From positions 62,001 to 126,000 of the forward strand of contig NZ_JAGGQW010000040.1 of assembly GCF_018613065.1 (NCBI RefSeq): DNA of 64,000 nt, given 5' to 3'. This document shows, one piece after another, positions 1 to 8,199 of this stretch. Made by a program: the position numbers and the translations under genes. The notes beneath the pieces are model-generated. The model saw nothing but the letters and a program-made list of their open reading frames with translations. It ran no database searches and had not been told where the DNA came from. How positions within the stretch are numbered: the stretch's first letter is position 1; the number at the start of each line of letters is the position of its first letter. Source of the DNA: Bacillus sp. ISL-7. GTDB taxonomy: Bacteria; Bacillota; Bacilli; Bacillales_B; DSM-18226.

Positions 1-527
1 TTATTGGATTAAAAGATAAACACAAAGGTATTTTCAAAGGACTAAGCATTCATGAAGCTGTACAGCTATTAGAACAGCAGGATTCAGATTTCAGTTTAGT
101 TATTCAGTGTCTTAATAGGATTAATAATCTGATAGAGAATAGCCAAAAGTTAGTAGAGGTAATTACAGATGATATTGATTCAGAAAAGGCTGAAGATGAT
201 AGTTATTACAAGGATGGTGCTGTTAAACAGTATTATGGTAAGCGATATGAAAGGAATCCAGAAAATAGAAAAAAGGCAATTGAAATTCATGGCTTAAAAT
301 GTGTTGCTTGTGGATTCAACTTTGAAGAGGTTTATGGTGAGCGGGGGAAGGACTTTATTGAGGTGCATCATGTTAAACCATTAAGTACTATAGGTGAAGA
401 GGTTACTATTGAGCCTAAGGAAGACCTCGTGCCTGTTTGTTCGAATTGCCATAGAATGATACATAGACGGAAAGATGATGTGTTAACTGTTGAAGAATTA
501 AAGTTTATGATATCTCAGCGTAAATAA
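1..527 (+). CDS. HNH endonuclease, McrA-like (5' end missing)
   Basis: The frame is open from base 3, so the start lies left of the window. The visible 174 residues have a helical, charged first half and a C-terminal HNH nuclease domain. It shows a CVACG pair, then EVHHVKPLS, then VCSNCHRMIHRR, which is the beta-beta-alpha-metal layout with two zinc-ribbon cysteine pairs. The family includes McrA-like enzymes that cut modified DNA and phage or homing HNH nucleases. A role in restriction is inferred from the neighbouring nucleases. The substrate cannot be judged because the N-terminal specificity part is mostly outside the window. Confidence 0.75.
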   Translation, partial: IGLKDKHKGIFKGLSIHEAVQLLEQQDSDFSLVIQCLNRINNLIENSQKLVEVITDDIDSEKAEDDSYYKDGAVKQYYGKRYERNPENRKKAIEIHGLKCVACGFNFEEVYGERGKDFIEVHHVKPLSTIGEEVTIEPKEDLVPVCSNCHRMIHRRKDDVLTVEELKFMISQRK

Positions 528-591
528 ATGTGATAAAAAATGGTGATCTTCAAATGTAGGCAATGTTTAAGTTTTTAAGGGGGAACGTGTT

Positions 592-1527
592 TTGACCAGT
601 TATATAATCCCATATTTAGACCCAAAGATACATAATAGGGAAGAAGACCCGTTATTCTCAGAGTATACTTATGGAGATGATGGGAATAGAGGAATAATTT
701 TAAAAACTAAAGTTTCAAAGGGGGACTTTCTTTTTTTTTACAAAAGTATAGAAAATAACCCCTGTATCACTGCATTTTACGAAGTGGAAAAGGTTTTGGA
801 TATTAATAAAGCAAAAACGGATAATTCTATCATGACTAAATACCAAAATCCTCACTTATTTAGAAATAAAGTTCAAGAGAATGAAGTAATTGTTTTTGGT
901 AATCCAGAAAAATCAATGATATTCGATATCCCAATGGTAGTTAACAGGGCATTACTAGAGGAATTATCGATTAATTATAATCCATCGCCGAATCATACAG
1001 AACTGCAAGCTCTTACGTTAAAGTTAAGATGGAAGCGATTAAATAATTCGCAAGTAAACCTATTACTGGAGAAAGTGAATCCACTGCATAATGAGAGTTT
1101 TCTAAAACTTCAAAAAGATTTAGAATCACCGATTGTTTTGGATAAAACGGAAAAAGAATCGGTTGTTAAGGCACGTATAGGACAGTCAATTTTTAAAAAG
1201 GCTCTTTTATCGGTTGAAAAGAAATGCAGATTATGTGGGGTTTCAGATGAGAGATTCTTAGTAGCCAGTCATATTAAGCCATGGAGTCAATCTAGTAATC
1301 ATGAGCGGATGGATGTCAATAATGGATTATTACTATGTCCTAATCATGATTCTTTGTTTGATAAGGGTTATATTGGTTTTGCTGATGATGGAACAATTGT
1401 GATTTCAGATAGTTTAGATGAAGTGACAAAGGTTTTTCTTAATATCAATGAAACTATGAATTTTAAAATGAATGTGAGCCAGGAGAAATATATGAAGTGG
1501 CATCGAGAGAATGTATTCAAGATGTAA
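592..1527 (+). CDS. PUA-like/Nmad-type domain fused to HNH_2 endonuclease
   Basis: 311 residues from a TTG start preceded by an AAGGGGGA ribosome site. Residues 1-155 look like a PUA/EVE-type fold that reads modified bases: GDFLFFY near 44-50, NPHLFR near 86-91 and VFGNPEKS near 101-108. Residues 190-262 are an HNH_2 nuclease with C212/C215, SHIKPW at 226-231 and CPNHD at 249-253. A modified-base reader fused to an HNH nuclease is the usual design of type IV, modification-dependent restriction enzymes. The domain match is by eye. It lies 64 bp after another HNH gene and 63 bp before a PD-(D/E)XK-like gene, all on the plus strand. Confidence 0.65.
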   Translation: MTSYIIPYLDPKIHNREEDPLFSEYTYGDDGNRGIILKTKVSKGDFLFFYKSIENNPCITAFYEVEKVLDINKAKTDNSIMTKYQNPHLFRNKVQENEVIVFGNPEKSMIFDIPMVVNRALLEELSINYNPSPNHTELQALTLKLRWKRLNNSQVNLLLEKVNPLHNESFLKLQKDLESPIVLDKTEKESVVKARIGQSIFKKALLSVEKKCRLCGVSDERFLVASHIKPWSQSSNHERMDVNNGLLLCPNHDSLFDKGYIGFADDGTIVISDSLDEVTKVFLNINETMNFKMNVSQEKYMKWHRENVFKM

Positions 1528-1590
1528 AGATTTAGTGGAATTAGTAAAATAAAAGGACTAATAGGGTATGTAATCAAAGGGGGGAAGTAA

Positions 1591-2466
1591 GTGGATTTAA
1601 TATTCGATAGAGAATATCTAAAGTCTCTGTTTGTTGGCGACAAAGAAAAGAGGATTCGTAGAGTAGAAGAATCTCTCCGAAGGGTACATGAATATTCTGT
1701 TAATGGACAAGAAAGTAATGTAAAAAACCTGAAGCATATACTCCAATCTGATAAAGATGAAACAATTATCACACTGTATACATTTGCAGCCATTCACAAG
1801 AGTGAAAATGATGGATGGAACGATATTCTAACAAAATGCTTTCCAAGCGAGTCATGGAACATACATAATACAAATCTAATGTTAGAGCAAGCCATTTCAC
1901 CTTCGAAGAATATGCAGGATAGATTAAGAGGTCATGCTCTTTCTAATCCAGTTAAATATCTAAGAGAACGATGTAATTCTGAGAAAATGGTCGAAGGAAA
2001 AACTAACTTTGATGCTTTGTTAGAGGTAAATACTGATAAGAAGATTTTCTTCGAGTGTAAATATACTTCTGATATATCCTATCAAACAACGTATGTAACA
2101 GAAAGAAACCAAATAGCTAGATGTATCGAAGTAGGATTAGAAGCAGTGGACTATAATGTAGATAATTTTTATTTTGTATTAGTTACTCCCGAACGTTACA
2201 GGGAGTTCCCAGGAAGTAGGCTCTACTATTTTAAAATGAAGCAATATCAAAATGACCCTACGGCTCTTGCTATGGATTTACCCACTCTTACAGAATGGTT
2301 TGGAGATAAAGAATGTCATGAAAAATCAGTCAAACTAATGAAACATATAAGTTGGCTGACTTGGGAAGATTGCTTTAAAACCACTCAACAAATGAAACAC
2401 TTAACACCCTTACAGGTTGATTCATTAAAGAATTTTTACAGTGATAGAAACATACTACCTTTTTAG
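1591..2466 (+). CDS. PD-(D/E)XK nuclease-like protein, unknown family
   Basis: 291 residues, GTG start after AAGGGGGGAAG. I do not recognise the family. Residues 130-185 resemble a PD-(D/E)XK core: an acidic NFDALLEV strand near 139-146, FFECKYT near 153-159 as the E-x-K element, and an R/Q-rich helix (ERNQIARC) after it. A later TPERYREFPGSRLYYF segment and an LPTL motif are reminiscent of restriction-like proteins. The N-terminal 100 residues are helical and charged. The small gap to the upstream PUA-like/HNH gene suggests the two are co-transcribed, so it may be a partner nuclease or the effector of the same system. Function is inference. Confidence 0.5.
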   Translation: MDLIFDREYLKSLFVGDKEKRIRRVEESLRRVHEYSVNGQESNVKNLKHILQSDKDETIITLYTFAAIHKSENDGWNDILTKCFPSESWNIHNTNLMLEQAISPSKNMQDRLRGHALSNPVKYLRERCNSEKMVEGKTNFDALLEVNTDKKIFFECKYTSDISYQTTYVTERNQIARCIEVGLEAVDYNVDNFYFVLVTPERYREFPGSRLYYFKMKQYQNDPTALAMDLPTLTEWFGDKECHEKSVKLMKHISWLTWEDCFKTTQQMKHLTPLQVDSLKNFYSDRNILPF

Positions 2467-2591
2467 TTGTTCCTATAAGATAACTAATAAATTTTTGATT
2501 TTATTTTCTAATATGTTAGGAATCAATAGTTATAGCCTAAAAAATCTTTACCTTGATAAATTGGTAAGCAAAGAACCGATGTATTATATAC

Positions 2592-2640
2592 ATAAAAAAG
2601 TAGTTGAAAGAGGCTTGGAACTTGTAAAGCCTCTTTCAAC
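2592..2640 (-). terminator. Intrinsic terminator of the OLD nuclease gene
   Basis: A 14-bp perfect stem (2603-2616 with 2627-2640) and a 10-nt loop. Read on the minus strand it is followed by a T-rich tract (TACTTTTTTATG). It lies 22 bp beyond the stop codon of the minus-strand gene. Confidence 0.85.
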
Positions 2641-2661
2641 CTGTAAAAGTTGCTATTCTAT

Positions 2662-4389
2662 TCAACTCTCCCACCATTCTAATAATATTTTTACTAAAGG
2701 AAAATCCAAGGCCAGTTCCTTAGTCATTTCTGTAGCCACTTTTTCTCCAATGCTTACTTTTTTGCGATCTGGTATTTGAGGGATCTCACCAAACATCTCT
2801 TGTGAAAGCTCGTTTACATCTATATTAAGAACTTTTGCAAGAACCTCTCTTGGATAGACATTTTCAATAGTCCTATACTCCCTATCTAAAACGCAATTAA
2901 CATCAGCATTTTTACAGGCTTCCTCATAGCTTAATTTTGCTTTTTTAATACTTCCACCAGCTTGTTCACTTTTAACTAAATCACTATCAATTATAACAAT
3001 GCTCTTTTCATGAATTTTTTTTATATCTCTTGGATTGATTGCAAACAAATTTTCACCACCAAGTGGAACAATTAGAACGCCTTCTTTTTCAATATCTAAT
3101 CCAACTTTATTTAGAAGAATGGATAATACCTTTACTTCCGTTTGACCTTCTACAAAGATTATTCCATTAGCAGATAAAGATAAAGGAAGGTATGCTCCAA
3201 GTGCATGAAAGGCTTCTTCCTTCTTTTCAAATTCGATAGGACGTCCAATAGTTTGTTTACCATTATGTTCAATAAGGTGCAATTTATCGTTACCCTTTAC
3301 TTTTTGCATAATAAAAGGTGAATGGGTAGACAGTATTACCTTTACCCCAAACTCTTTTGTTAACTTCTTAAGTAAGGATACGAATCTCATTTGCAATTTT
3401 GGATGTAAACCATTTTCAGGCTCGTCTATAAAAATGATAAATGAATTGGGGGAATTTTCAATTAGTCTCGATATGATATATAAAACATTAGTTATTCCAG
3501 CTCCACTTCTGCTTAATGGATGATACTGTGTTATTCTGTTCTTTGTCCATGTAATAAATAAATCCTCCTTAATATGTTTATCAACAGGAGTACCAATTTC
3601 GATCTTCTCAAGTTCTGGAAATAAAACCTGACAGAATTCAATAAATCTGTGGTAATCTCCCTTTCTTCTTCTTTCTTCCTTGTTTATTTCTTTATAAAAC
3701 TCAACTAACTCCGAACTGACTTGTTGAGTTGTATCTATTCCATCCAAGCTTATGTTTAAAAGCCTATCTCTAGTACTACTAGGAATAAACAGAGTGTCTA
3801 AATTTCTTTCAAATCGTTCTAGTAGATCTGTTAACTCCTTAAATAGTAACTCAAGAAAAAAAGAAGTACTATCCGCCCTCTCTAAATTGAAAAAATTGAT
3901 GCAAAAAGAAGCGAATTCATCTTTGTCTACCCAATCCCTAACGTAATGACCATTGGGAGGAGACAACGGGACATCAACAAAAATACTTACGATTTCAAAA
4001 AACTTTCTTAAAGATTCTGGATTAATATTAACCCCGGTTTGTTTTACCTTTGATCCCAAAACTCCTCTGGTATAGCTTTCAAAGATATTTTTACTTTGTT
4101 CCTGTGTTAAGCCAAGTTCCCACCTGACACATTGATCACCTTCTAATTCACCTTGGGCATAACTATAATGAACGCTTCCTTCTAATGAGGCAAGTTTATT
4201 GTAGTATTCGGATTTTACCTCTTTTCTACTGTGAAGAACAACTGAACTTAAATAGCTTGAAATCAGAAAAGAAGTTTTGCCAGAATCATTTGTACCTGAA
4301 AGTACAGTTAAATCCCCTAACTTTATATGTAAAGGTGGACTGTTTCCAATAGATCTATAATTTATAACAGTCATACTTTTTATTTTCAT
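2662..4389 (-). CDS. OLD-family ATP-dependent endonuclease (AAA + TOPRIM)
   Basis: 575 residues, ATG start after GGGGAG. An SMC/ABC-type ATPase is followed by a TOPRIM nuclease domain. Visible motifs are Walker A GTNDSGKT (32-39), ABC-like signature LSRSGAG (292-298), Walker B FIIFIDEPENGLHP (317-330), H-loop STHS (354-357), TOPRIM glutamate FVEGQTE (412-418) and the acidic DSD (468-470). OLD proteins are nucleases used in phage defence or phage interference. No UvrD-like helicase gene is adjacent, so this is not the two-gene Gabija arrangement. It is divergent from a DUF4917 gene across a 498-bp spacer. Confidence 0.85.
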   Translation of the reverse strand: MKIKSMTVINYRSIGNSPPLHIKLGDLTVLSGTNDSGKTSFLISSYLSSVVLHSRKEVKSEYYNKLASLEGSVHYSYAQGELEGDQCVRWELGLTQEQSKNIFESYTRGVLGSKVKQTGVNINPESLRKFFEIVSIFVDVPLSPPNGHYVRDWVDKDEFASFCINFFNLERADSTSFFLELLFKELTDLLERFERNLDTLFIPSSTRDRLLNISLDGIDTTQQVSSELVEFYKEINKEERRRKGDYHRFIEFCQVLFPELEKIEIGTPVDKHIKEDLFITWTKNRITQYHPLSRSGAGITNVLYIISRLIENSPNSFIIFIDEPENGLHPKLQMRFVSLLKKLTKEFGVKVILSTHSPFIMQKVKGNDKLHLIEHNGKQTIGRPIEFEKKEEAFHALGAYLPLSLSANGIIFVEGQTEVKVLSILLNKVGLDIEKEGVLIVPLGGENLFAINPRDIKKIHEKSIVIIDSDLVKSEQAGGSIKKAKLSYEEACKNADVNCVLDREYRTIENVYPREVLAKVLNIDVNELSQEMFGEIPQIPDRKKVSIGEKVATEMTKELALDFPLVKILLEWWES

Positions 4390-4615
4390 TTTTTTCTCCC
4401 CTTAATACACCTTTTCCAAAATTGTACAAGAAATTACTTTATTCAACAAATTTTACTAACTACCTTATGTTAATTGAAGTTTTCTATTTATTATTGTTTT
4501 GTATCTTTAAGGATCTTCTTACATCGATAACAGACTTGATACTAGCTGCTGTACTTGTGAGTAAAATGTAACTTATATTATCTTTTCAAACTCTTAGGTA
4601 CAAAACTTAATATTA

Positions 4616-4644
4616 TTGACACCAATTTTCTGTTGCAGTAATAC
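4616..4644 (+). promoter_or_regulatory. Possible sigma-A promoter in the divergent spacer
   Basis: A perfect -35 hexamer TTGACA (4616-4621), a 17-bp spacer and a weak -10 TAATAC (4639-4644). It would start a transcript near 4651 that meets the hairpin at 4739-4768. No open frame with a ribosome site follows before that hairpin. Confidence 0.4.
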
Positions 4645-4650
4645 AAGGGA

Positions 4651-4768
4651 TGAAACGGTGTTAAAATATGGTGACATAAATTAAAAAAATGGTTAGTTTT
4701 TTTACTTAAGTTTAAAAAACTATATATATTACAAGAGAGTAGCAATCAAGTGTTTGCTGCTTTTTTTT
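4651..4768 (+). ncRNA. Candidate small RNA or attenuated leader, about 118 nt
   Basis: The interval between the possible promoter (4616-4644) and a U-tailed hairpin (4739-4768) contains no plausible coding frame. It could be an independent small RNA between the OLD and DUF4917 genes. It could also be an attenuated leader of the DUF4917 gene, whose ATG is at 4888. The boundaries are inferred from the two signals only. Confidence 0.3.
4739..4768 (+). terminator. Intrinsic terminator with no coding gene before it
   Basis: A 7-bp stem with one G-T pair (4739-4745 with 4754-4760), an 8-nt loop and eight T residues (4761-4768). The gene to its left is on the opposite strand, so it does not end any recognised plus-strand gene. 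Confidence 0.7.
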
Positions 4769-4772
4769 GCTA

Positions 4773-4808
4773 ATAAAACCACCATTAGTAGTTTTATCGT
4801 GGTATAAT
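4773..4808 (+). promoter_or_regulatory. Palindromic operator-like site and extended -10 for DUF4917
   Basis: A 25-bp interrupted palindrome: ATAAAAC-n-AC, centre CATTA, GT-n-GTTTTAT (4773-4797). It covers the place where a -35 box would sit. Directly after it is an extended -10, TGGTATAAT (4800-4808). No good -35 hexamer is seen. The layout suggests a promoter controlled by a dimeric DNA-binding protein, which is not identified here. Confidence 0.45.
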
Positions 4809-4887
4809 TTTCCTGTAAAAATGGAAGATTACCCAAATTTCGGTTACGATGCATTCAATAAACAGGGTTAAAAGTTAGGGGGTAAAA

Positions 4888-5865
4888 ATGACAGAGGAAA
4901 TCTACGATTATCAAGATATTAGTCAATCTTTCAATAACTATTTGCTTTTTGGTAATGGCTTATCAATTTCTATAAATCAAAATTTTAGTTACCAAACATT
5001 GTTAGCTGAATGTCAGTCCTTAGAGGATGAAAACCATGAAAGAGTATTATCCGATGATGATTTAAATTTTTTTGAACAGTTTGAAACTATTGATTTTGAA
5101 AGGGTTTTATATGCCCTTAATACTTCAAAGATTGTAAATAATATAGTTGGGTTAGAAACTGGAGAAATTGAAAAGAGGTACGAAAACATAAAAAATGCTT
5201 TGGTTAAAGTTGTGAGGAAGGTTCATCCTTCTTGGGATGAGTTTGAAGATTCAAAGTTCCTATTCTTAAACGAGTATCTACAAAAATTCCAAGGCATTTT
5301 TACAACCAATTATGATTTAATACTCTATTGGTCATTAATGAGAAACATTGAACCATTCATAGATTTCTTTTTTCAAGGAGAATTTGATACTACCAATGTA
5401 GATAATTGGAGTAGAAGAATCCCCTTCTATTTCCTACATGGTTCATTACACTTATTTCGTGAGAAAGGAGTTACAAAAAAACTAAGGGCAAATGGGCTTA
5501 GTATTTTAGATAGGTTTGACCAAACGATGGTAAGAGGAAGGACACCATTGTTTGTGTCAGAGGGTACATATACACAGAAACTTCAATCGATCACAACAAA
5601 CGACTATTTGAACTTTTGCTTTTATCAGCTTAAAGGTATAGAGAAAAACATTACGATTTTTGGTCACTCCTTGTCAGAAAATGATAAACATATTGCTGAT
5701 GCAATAAACAATAATCCAAATGTTACAGAAGTAGCATTTGGTATCTACGTTGGAAATGCCCCGAATGAAAAGCATATAAATTACGAATGTGCAAGAATAA
5801 ATAAGTTGTTTGGGGAAAAGAAAGTTTATTTCTTTAATTCAGAAACGTTATGGAATTTAAAGTAA
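4888..5865 (+). CDS. DUF4917 family protein (SIR2-like fold)
   Basis: 325 residues, ATG start after AGGGGGT. Family features seen: LLFGNGLSIS near 19-28, where a nucleotide-binding glycine loop would be; FTTNYDLILYW near 138-148; FLHGSLHLF in the middle; FVSEGTYTQKLQSI; and IFGHSLSENDKHI near the C-terminus. This order (GNGLS, TTNYD, LHG, FGHS..D) matches SIR2-like NAD-consuming domains found in many anti-phage systems. Its substrate is not known from sequence. It is divergent from the OLD nuclease gene and has its own likely promoter, so the two could be one defence locus or two neighbours. Confidence 0.75.
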   Translation: MTEEIYDYQDISQSFNNYLLFGNGLSISINQNFSYQTLLAECQSLEDENHERVLSDDDLNFFEQFETIDFERVLYALNTSKIVNNIVGLETGEIEKRYENIKNALVKVVRKVHPSWDEFEDSKFLFLNEYLQKFQGIFTTNYDLILYWSLMRNIEPFIDFFFQGEFDTTNVDNWSRRIPFYFLHGSLHLFREKGVTKKLRANGLSILDRFDQTMVRGRTPLFVSEGTYTQKLQSITTNDYLNFCFYQLKGIEKNITIFGHSLSENDKHIADAINNNPNVTEVAFGIYVGNAPNEKHINYECARINKLFGEKKVYFFNSETLWNLK

Positions 5866-6128
5866 TCAAAGGGATAGGCGAAACCTCTTTTTAAGTAAAA
5901 TGTGGGCAGCGATATATAAAGGACTAAAGATTTCAAGATATGTTGGTTTTTCTTTGTTAGCTATCGGGATCTAGGTATTTAAGTTGGTGGTGTTGGTACA
6001 ACTAGAAACGTAATAGATACTTAAGAATGGATAAATCAACAAAGTTTATTATAGTTTTCCAAGTCAGGGAAGTTGGTTTTTCTGCTGTGAAAGGGAAATT
6101 ATATAATTCTATTAATGAGGTGAAAATA

Positions 6129-6967
6129 ATGGAAGATATTAAAGGTTTGTTTAAAAAAAGAGAGAAGAATTCCAAAATACTTTTTCGGAATTTGAAGGTG
6201 TTAGAGAATTGCAAGCTAAAGTTGAAAAATGTCAGAGTGCTCTAGAAGATGCTTATAAAGTTTATTTTGATATGTTTGTTCCATGTATTAGCTCGTCTCG
6301 TGGGCTAACAGGTACTTTTCAGCCTGAGGACTATGAACAAATAAATGATTTTTTCAACTTAGTTGAGTATAGTGAAGAAAATGTTTCTTTATCTAAATAT
6401 GAAAAAATAGACGAACCAAATCAAGGAATAGAGCAACCAAGTGGCAGTGATGGAAATTTAGAAAGTGAAATAGCAAAGTTTTTAAGTGGTAGTGGTAGTG
6501 AGGAAAATCTAGAAAGTATAGTAGCAAAGTATCTAAAAAGAACTGGTTCTCTATTAGAAGAAAGCCGACAAACTTTAAATAAATCTGCTAATAAAATTCA
6601 AGAAACCTTAGTTACTCATAATGAAGAAATAATTCCACTTTTCCAAAATGTTGAGAAAAATATAACATATATTGTAAAAAGACCTATTGAAGAATATTTG
6701 GAAAAAGTAGTTTTAAAATCCCGCTTTTCTCTTGATAATTCAGATAGAATGGTAGCATATTCTAAAGAATTTTTAGAATATGTTAGGAAAAAATGTTCTA
6801 TTCCATTAATTGATAGTATACTGAAAGCTATAAAAAATGTTGAGTCATCTAGGGCAAAAGAAACTACGAATACACGTGATGTCTATATTTATCTTGATAC
6901 TTATCCATTAAATGTGAAATTATGGATTGAATTGACTAAATGTATGATTCACGTGGTTAGTAATTAA
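6129..6967 (+). pseudogene. Coiled-coil protein gene with a frameshift in an A7 run
   Basis: An ATG at 6129 with a good GAGGTG site starts a frame (MEDIKGLFKK...). The following frame, running to 6967, carries the rest of a coherent helical protein. The switch is a -1 shift at seven A residues (6153-6159); one extra A would restore a single protein of about 280 residues. The product is charged and probably coiled-coil, with two near-identical segments (NLESEIAKFL and NLESIVAKYL near the middle). No family was recognised. Without the shift, the second part could only start at a TTG at 6209 with no clear ribosome site. Mutation, transcriptional slippage on the A run or sequencing error are all possible. 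Confidence 0.6.
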
Positions 6968-7176
6968 AGTAGTTTTACTATTATTATTGAAATTTGAAGT
7001 AGGAGAACTGATTAATCGAAATCTTCTTTAAAACCGTTTAATGTTAACAGTGACTTTTATTTGAAGTGTTCCAAGGCTCATAACGATATGAAGTATAATA
7101 ATTACAATAATAACATATCATCACAAAGTCATAAGAATCGCTTTAAGTTTAATTTTACTAAATAATCAGTGTACGG

Positions 7177-7206
7177 AGAGTTCTAAATGTAGAACTCTTT
7201 TTTTGT
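7177..7206 (+). terminator. Intrinsic terminator
   Basis: A perfect 8-bp stem (AGAGTTCT with AGAACTCT, 7177-7184 and 7191-7198), a 6-nt loop and a run of T residues. It lies 210 bp after the coiled-coil gene. The 200 bp before it are very AT-rich and contain no convincing gene. Confidence 0.8.
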
Positions 7207-7210
7207 GTAT

Positions 7211-7322
7211 CAAAAACAATTGATTTTGGTACATAATAGGTGAGCCACGTAAAATCAGTGTTTGTTTTGTTCCAAAAATATATACCAAAAACAATTGATT
7301 GTGGAATATGAATTTGGTACAT
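7211..7322 (+). repeat. Repeats before the serine recombinase (possible res/operator)
   Basis: CAAAAACAATTGATT occurs at 7211-7225 and again at 7286-7300. Each copy is followed by TTTGGTACAT, directly in the first (ending 7234) and after a 12-bp insertion in the second (7313-7322). The half elements also pair with each other (CAAAA...TTTTG). Repeated, partly inverted subsites just upstream of a resolvase gene are typical of recombination (res) sites, which usually also act as operators. Confidence 0.5.
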
Positions 7323-7356
7323 TAGTATTAATAAATCGAACATAGGGGGAAGTAAT

Positions 7357-7923
7357 ATGATTTTCGGTTACGCACGTGTATCAACTACAAAACAAAGCTT
7401 AGATATGCAAATCGATGAATTAACGAAATACTGCTGCCATGAAATTGTGGCGGAAAAAGATAGTGGGGCTAAAAAGGATAGAAAAGAACTTCAAACGCTT
7501 CTAGGTAAGCTAAGAAAAGCTGATACTCTTGTGGTTTATAAGCTTGATCGATTAGGGAGGACCATGCATCAGCTCGTAAATTTGCTCCAAGAATTTAGTG
7601 AAAAAGGGATTAACTTTGTATCAATCAAGGATGGAATTGATACAAATACAACAATGGGTCGGTTCTTGTTCCATATTTTTGGTGCAATGGCTGAAATGGA
7701 AAGAGAAGTGATAAATGAACGTGTGAAGAGCGGTGTTGAATCTGCTAAAGCCCGTGGTCGTATGGGAGGACGTAAAAAGGCTCATACGAAGGAGCAAATC
7801 AAAGCTATGATGCAAATGATTGGAAATGGAGCGAATAAGACGGAAGTATGTGAAGTGTTTAATGTTCCAAGAACCACATTGTATCGTTACATAAAAGAGT
7901 TCGAGACAAGTGGTAAATGCTAG
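7357..7923 (+). CDS. Serine recombinase (resolvase/invertase family)
   Basis: 188 residues, ATG start after AGGGGGAAG. The N-terminal catalytic domain starts with the YARVST motif carrying the nucleophilic Ser9, followed by the conserved YKLDRLGRT segment near 64-72. The long E helix region is near 105-130 (GAMAEMEREVINERV). The C-terminal 45 residues form a Hin/resolvase helix-turn-helix (KTEVCEVFNVPRTTLYRYI). Enzymes of this size resolve cointegrates or invert DNA between short sites. The repeats immediately upstream are the likely target. No transposase is near, so it may be a remnant of a mobile element or the island's own invertase. Confidence 0.88.
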   Translation: MIFGYARVSTTKQSLDMQIDELTKYCCHEIVAEKDSGAKKDRKELQTLLGKLRKADTLVVYKLDRLGRTMHQLVNLLQEFSEKGINFVSIKDGIDTNTTMGRFLFHIFGAMAEMEREVINERVKSGVESAKARGRMGGRKKAHTKEQIKAMMQMIGNGANKTEVCEVFNVPRTTLYRYIKEFETSGKC

Positions 7924-8012
7924 TTTGAAATTACTACTAATCAGGTTTTGAATATTTCATTATTCTCATTAAACCCAAATGGTCGTCAACCGTGGTAAGG
8001 CTAGAATAAAAG

Positions 8013-8039
8013 CCCATTCTCTTGCGAGAAGGGTTTTTA
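8013..8039 (+). terminator. Intrinsic terminator of the serine recombinase gene
   Basis: A hairpin of CCC-n-TTCTC with GAGAA-n-GGG (8013-8033) followed by TTTTTA. Confidence 0.75.
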
Positions 8040-8199
8040 TTACTCATTTATTTCTGAGTGAGCTTGAAGTGAATGTCGGTTTGTAGCCTGAGGATGATCT
8101 GATGATTCAAGACGGATAGTCAGACCTTGTTAAATTAATATTACGTATAATGTAAAATAGAATATATCAAAACTGGAACGTGGTTTAGGGGGAAGCAAT

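Noticed and set aside
1368..1793. Minus-strand frame of 141 codons
   Set aside because: It spans two well-supported plus-strand genes and lacks start signals.
1591..2466. HamA (Hachiman) homologue
   Set aside because: No DUF1837-type motifs and no adjacent HamB helicase.
2441..2779. Plus-strand open frame of 112 codons
   Set aside because: It overlaps the OLD gene 3' end and its terminator, and has no ribosome site.
2662..4389. Gabija system
   Set aside because: The OLD-type nuclease is present but there is no UvrD-like helicase gene next to it.
6027..6128. Start of the coiled-coil gene at 6027
   Set aside because: No ribosome site. ATG 6129 has GAGGTG at the right distance.
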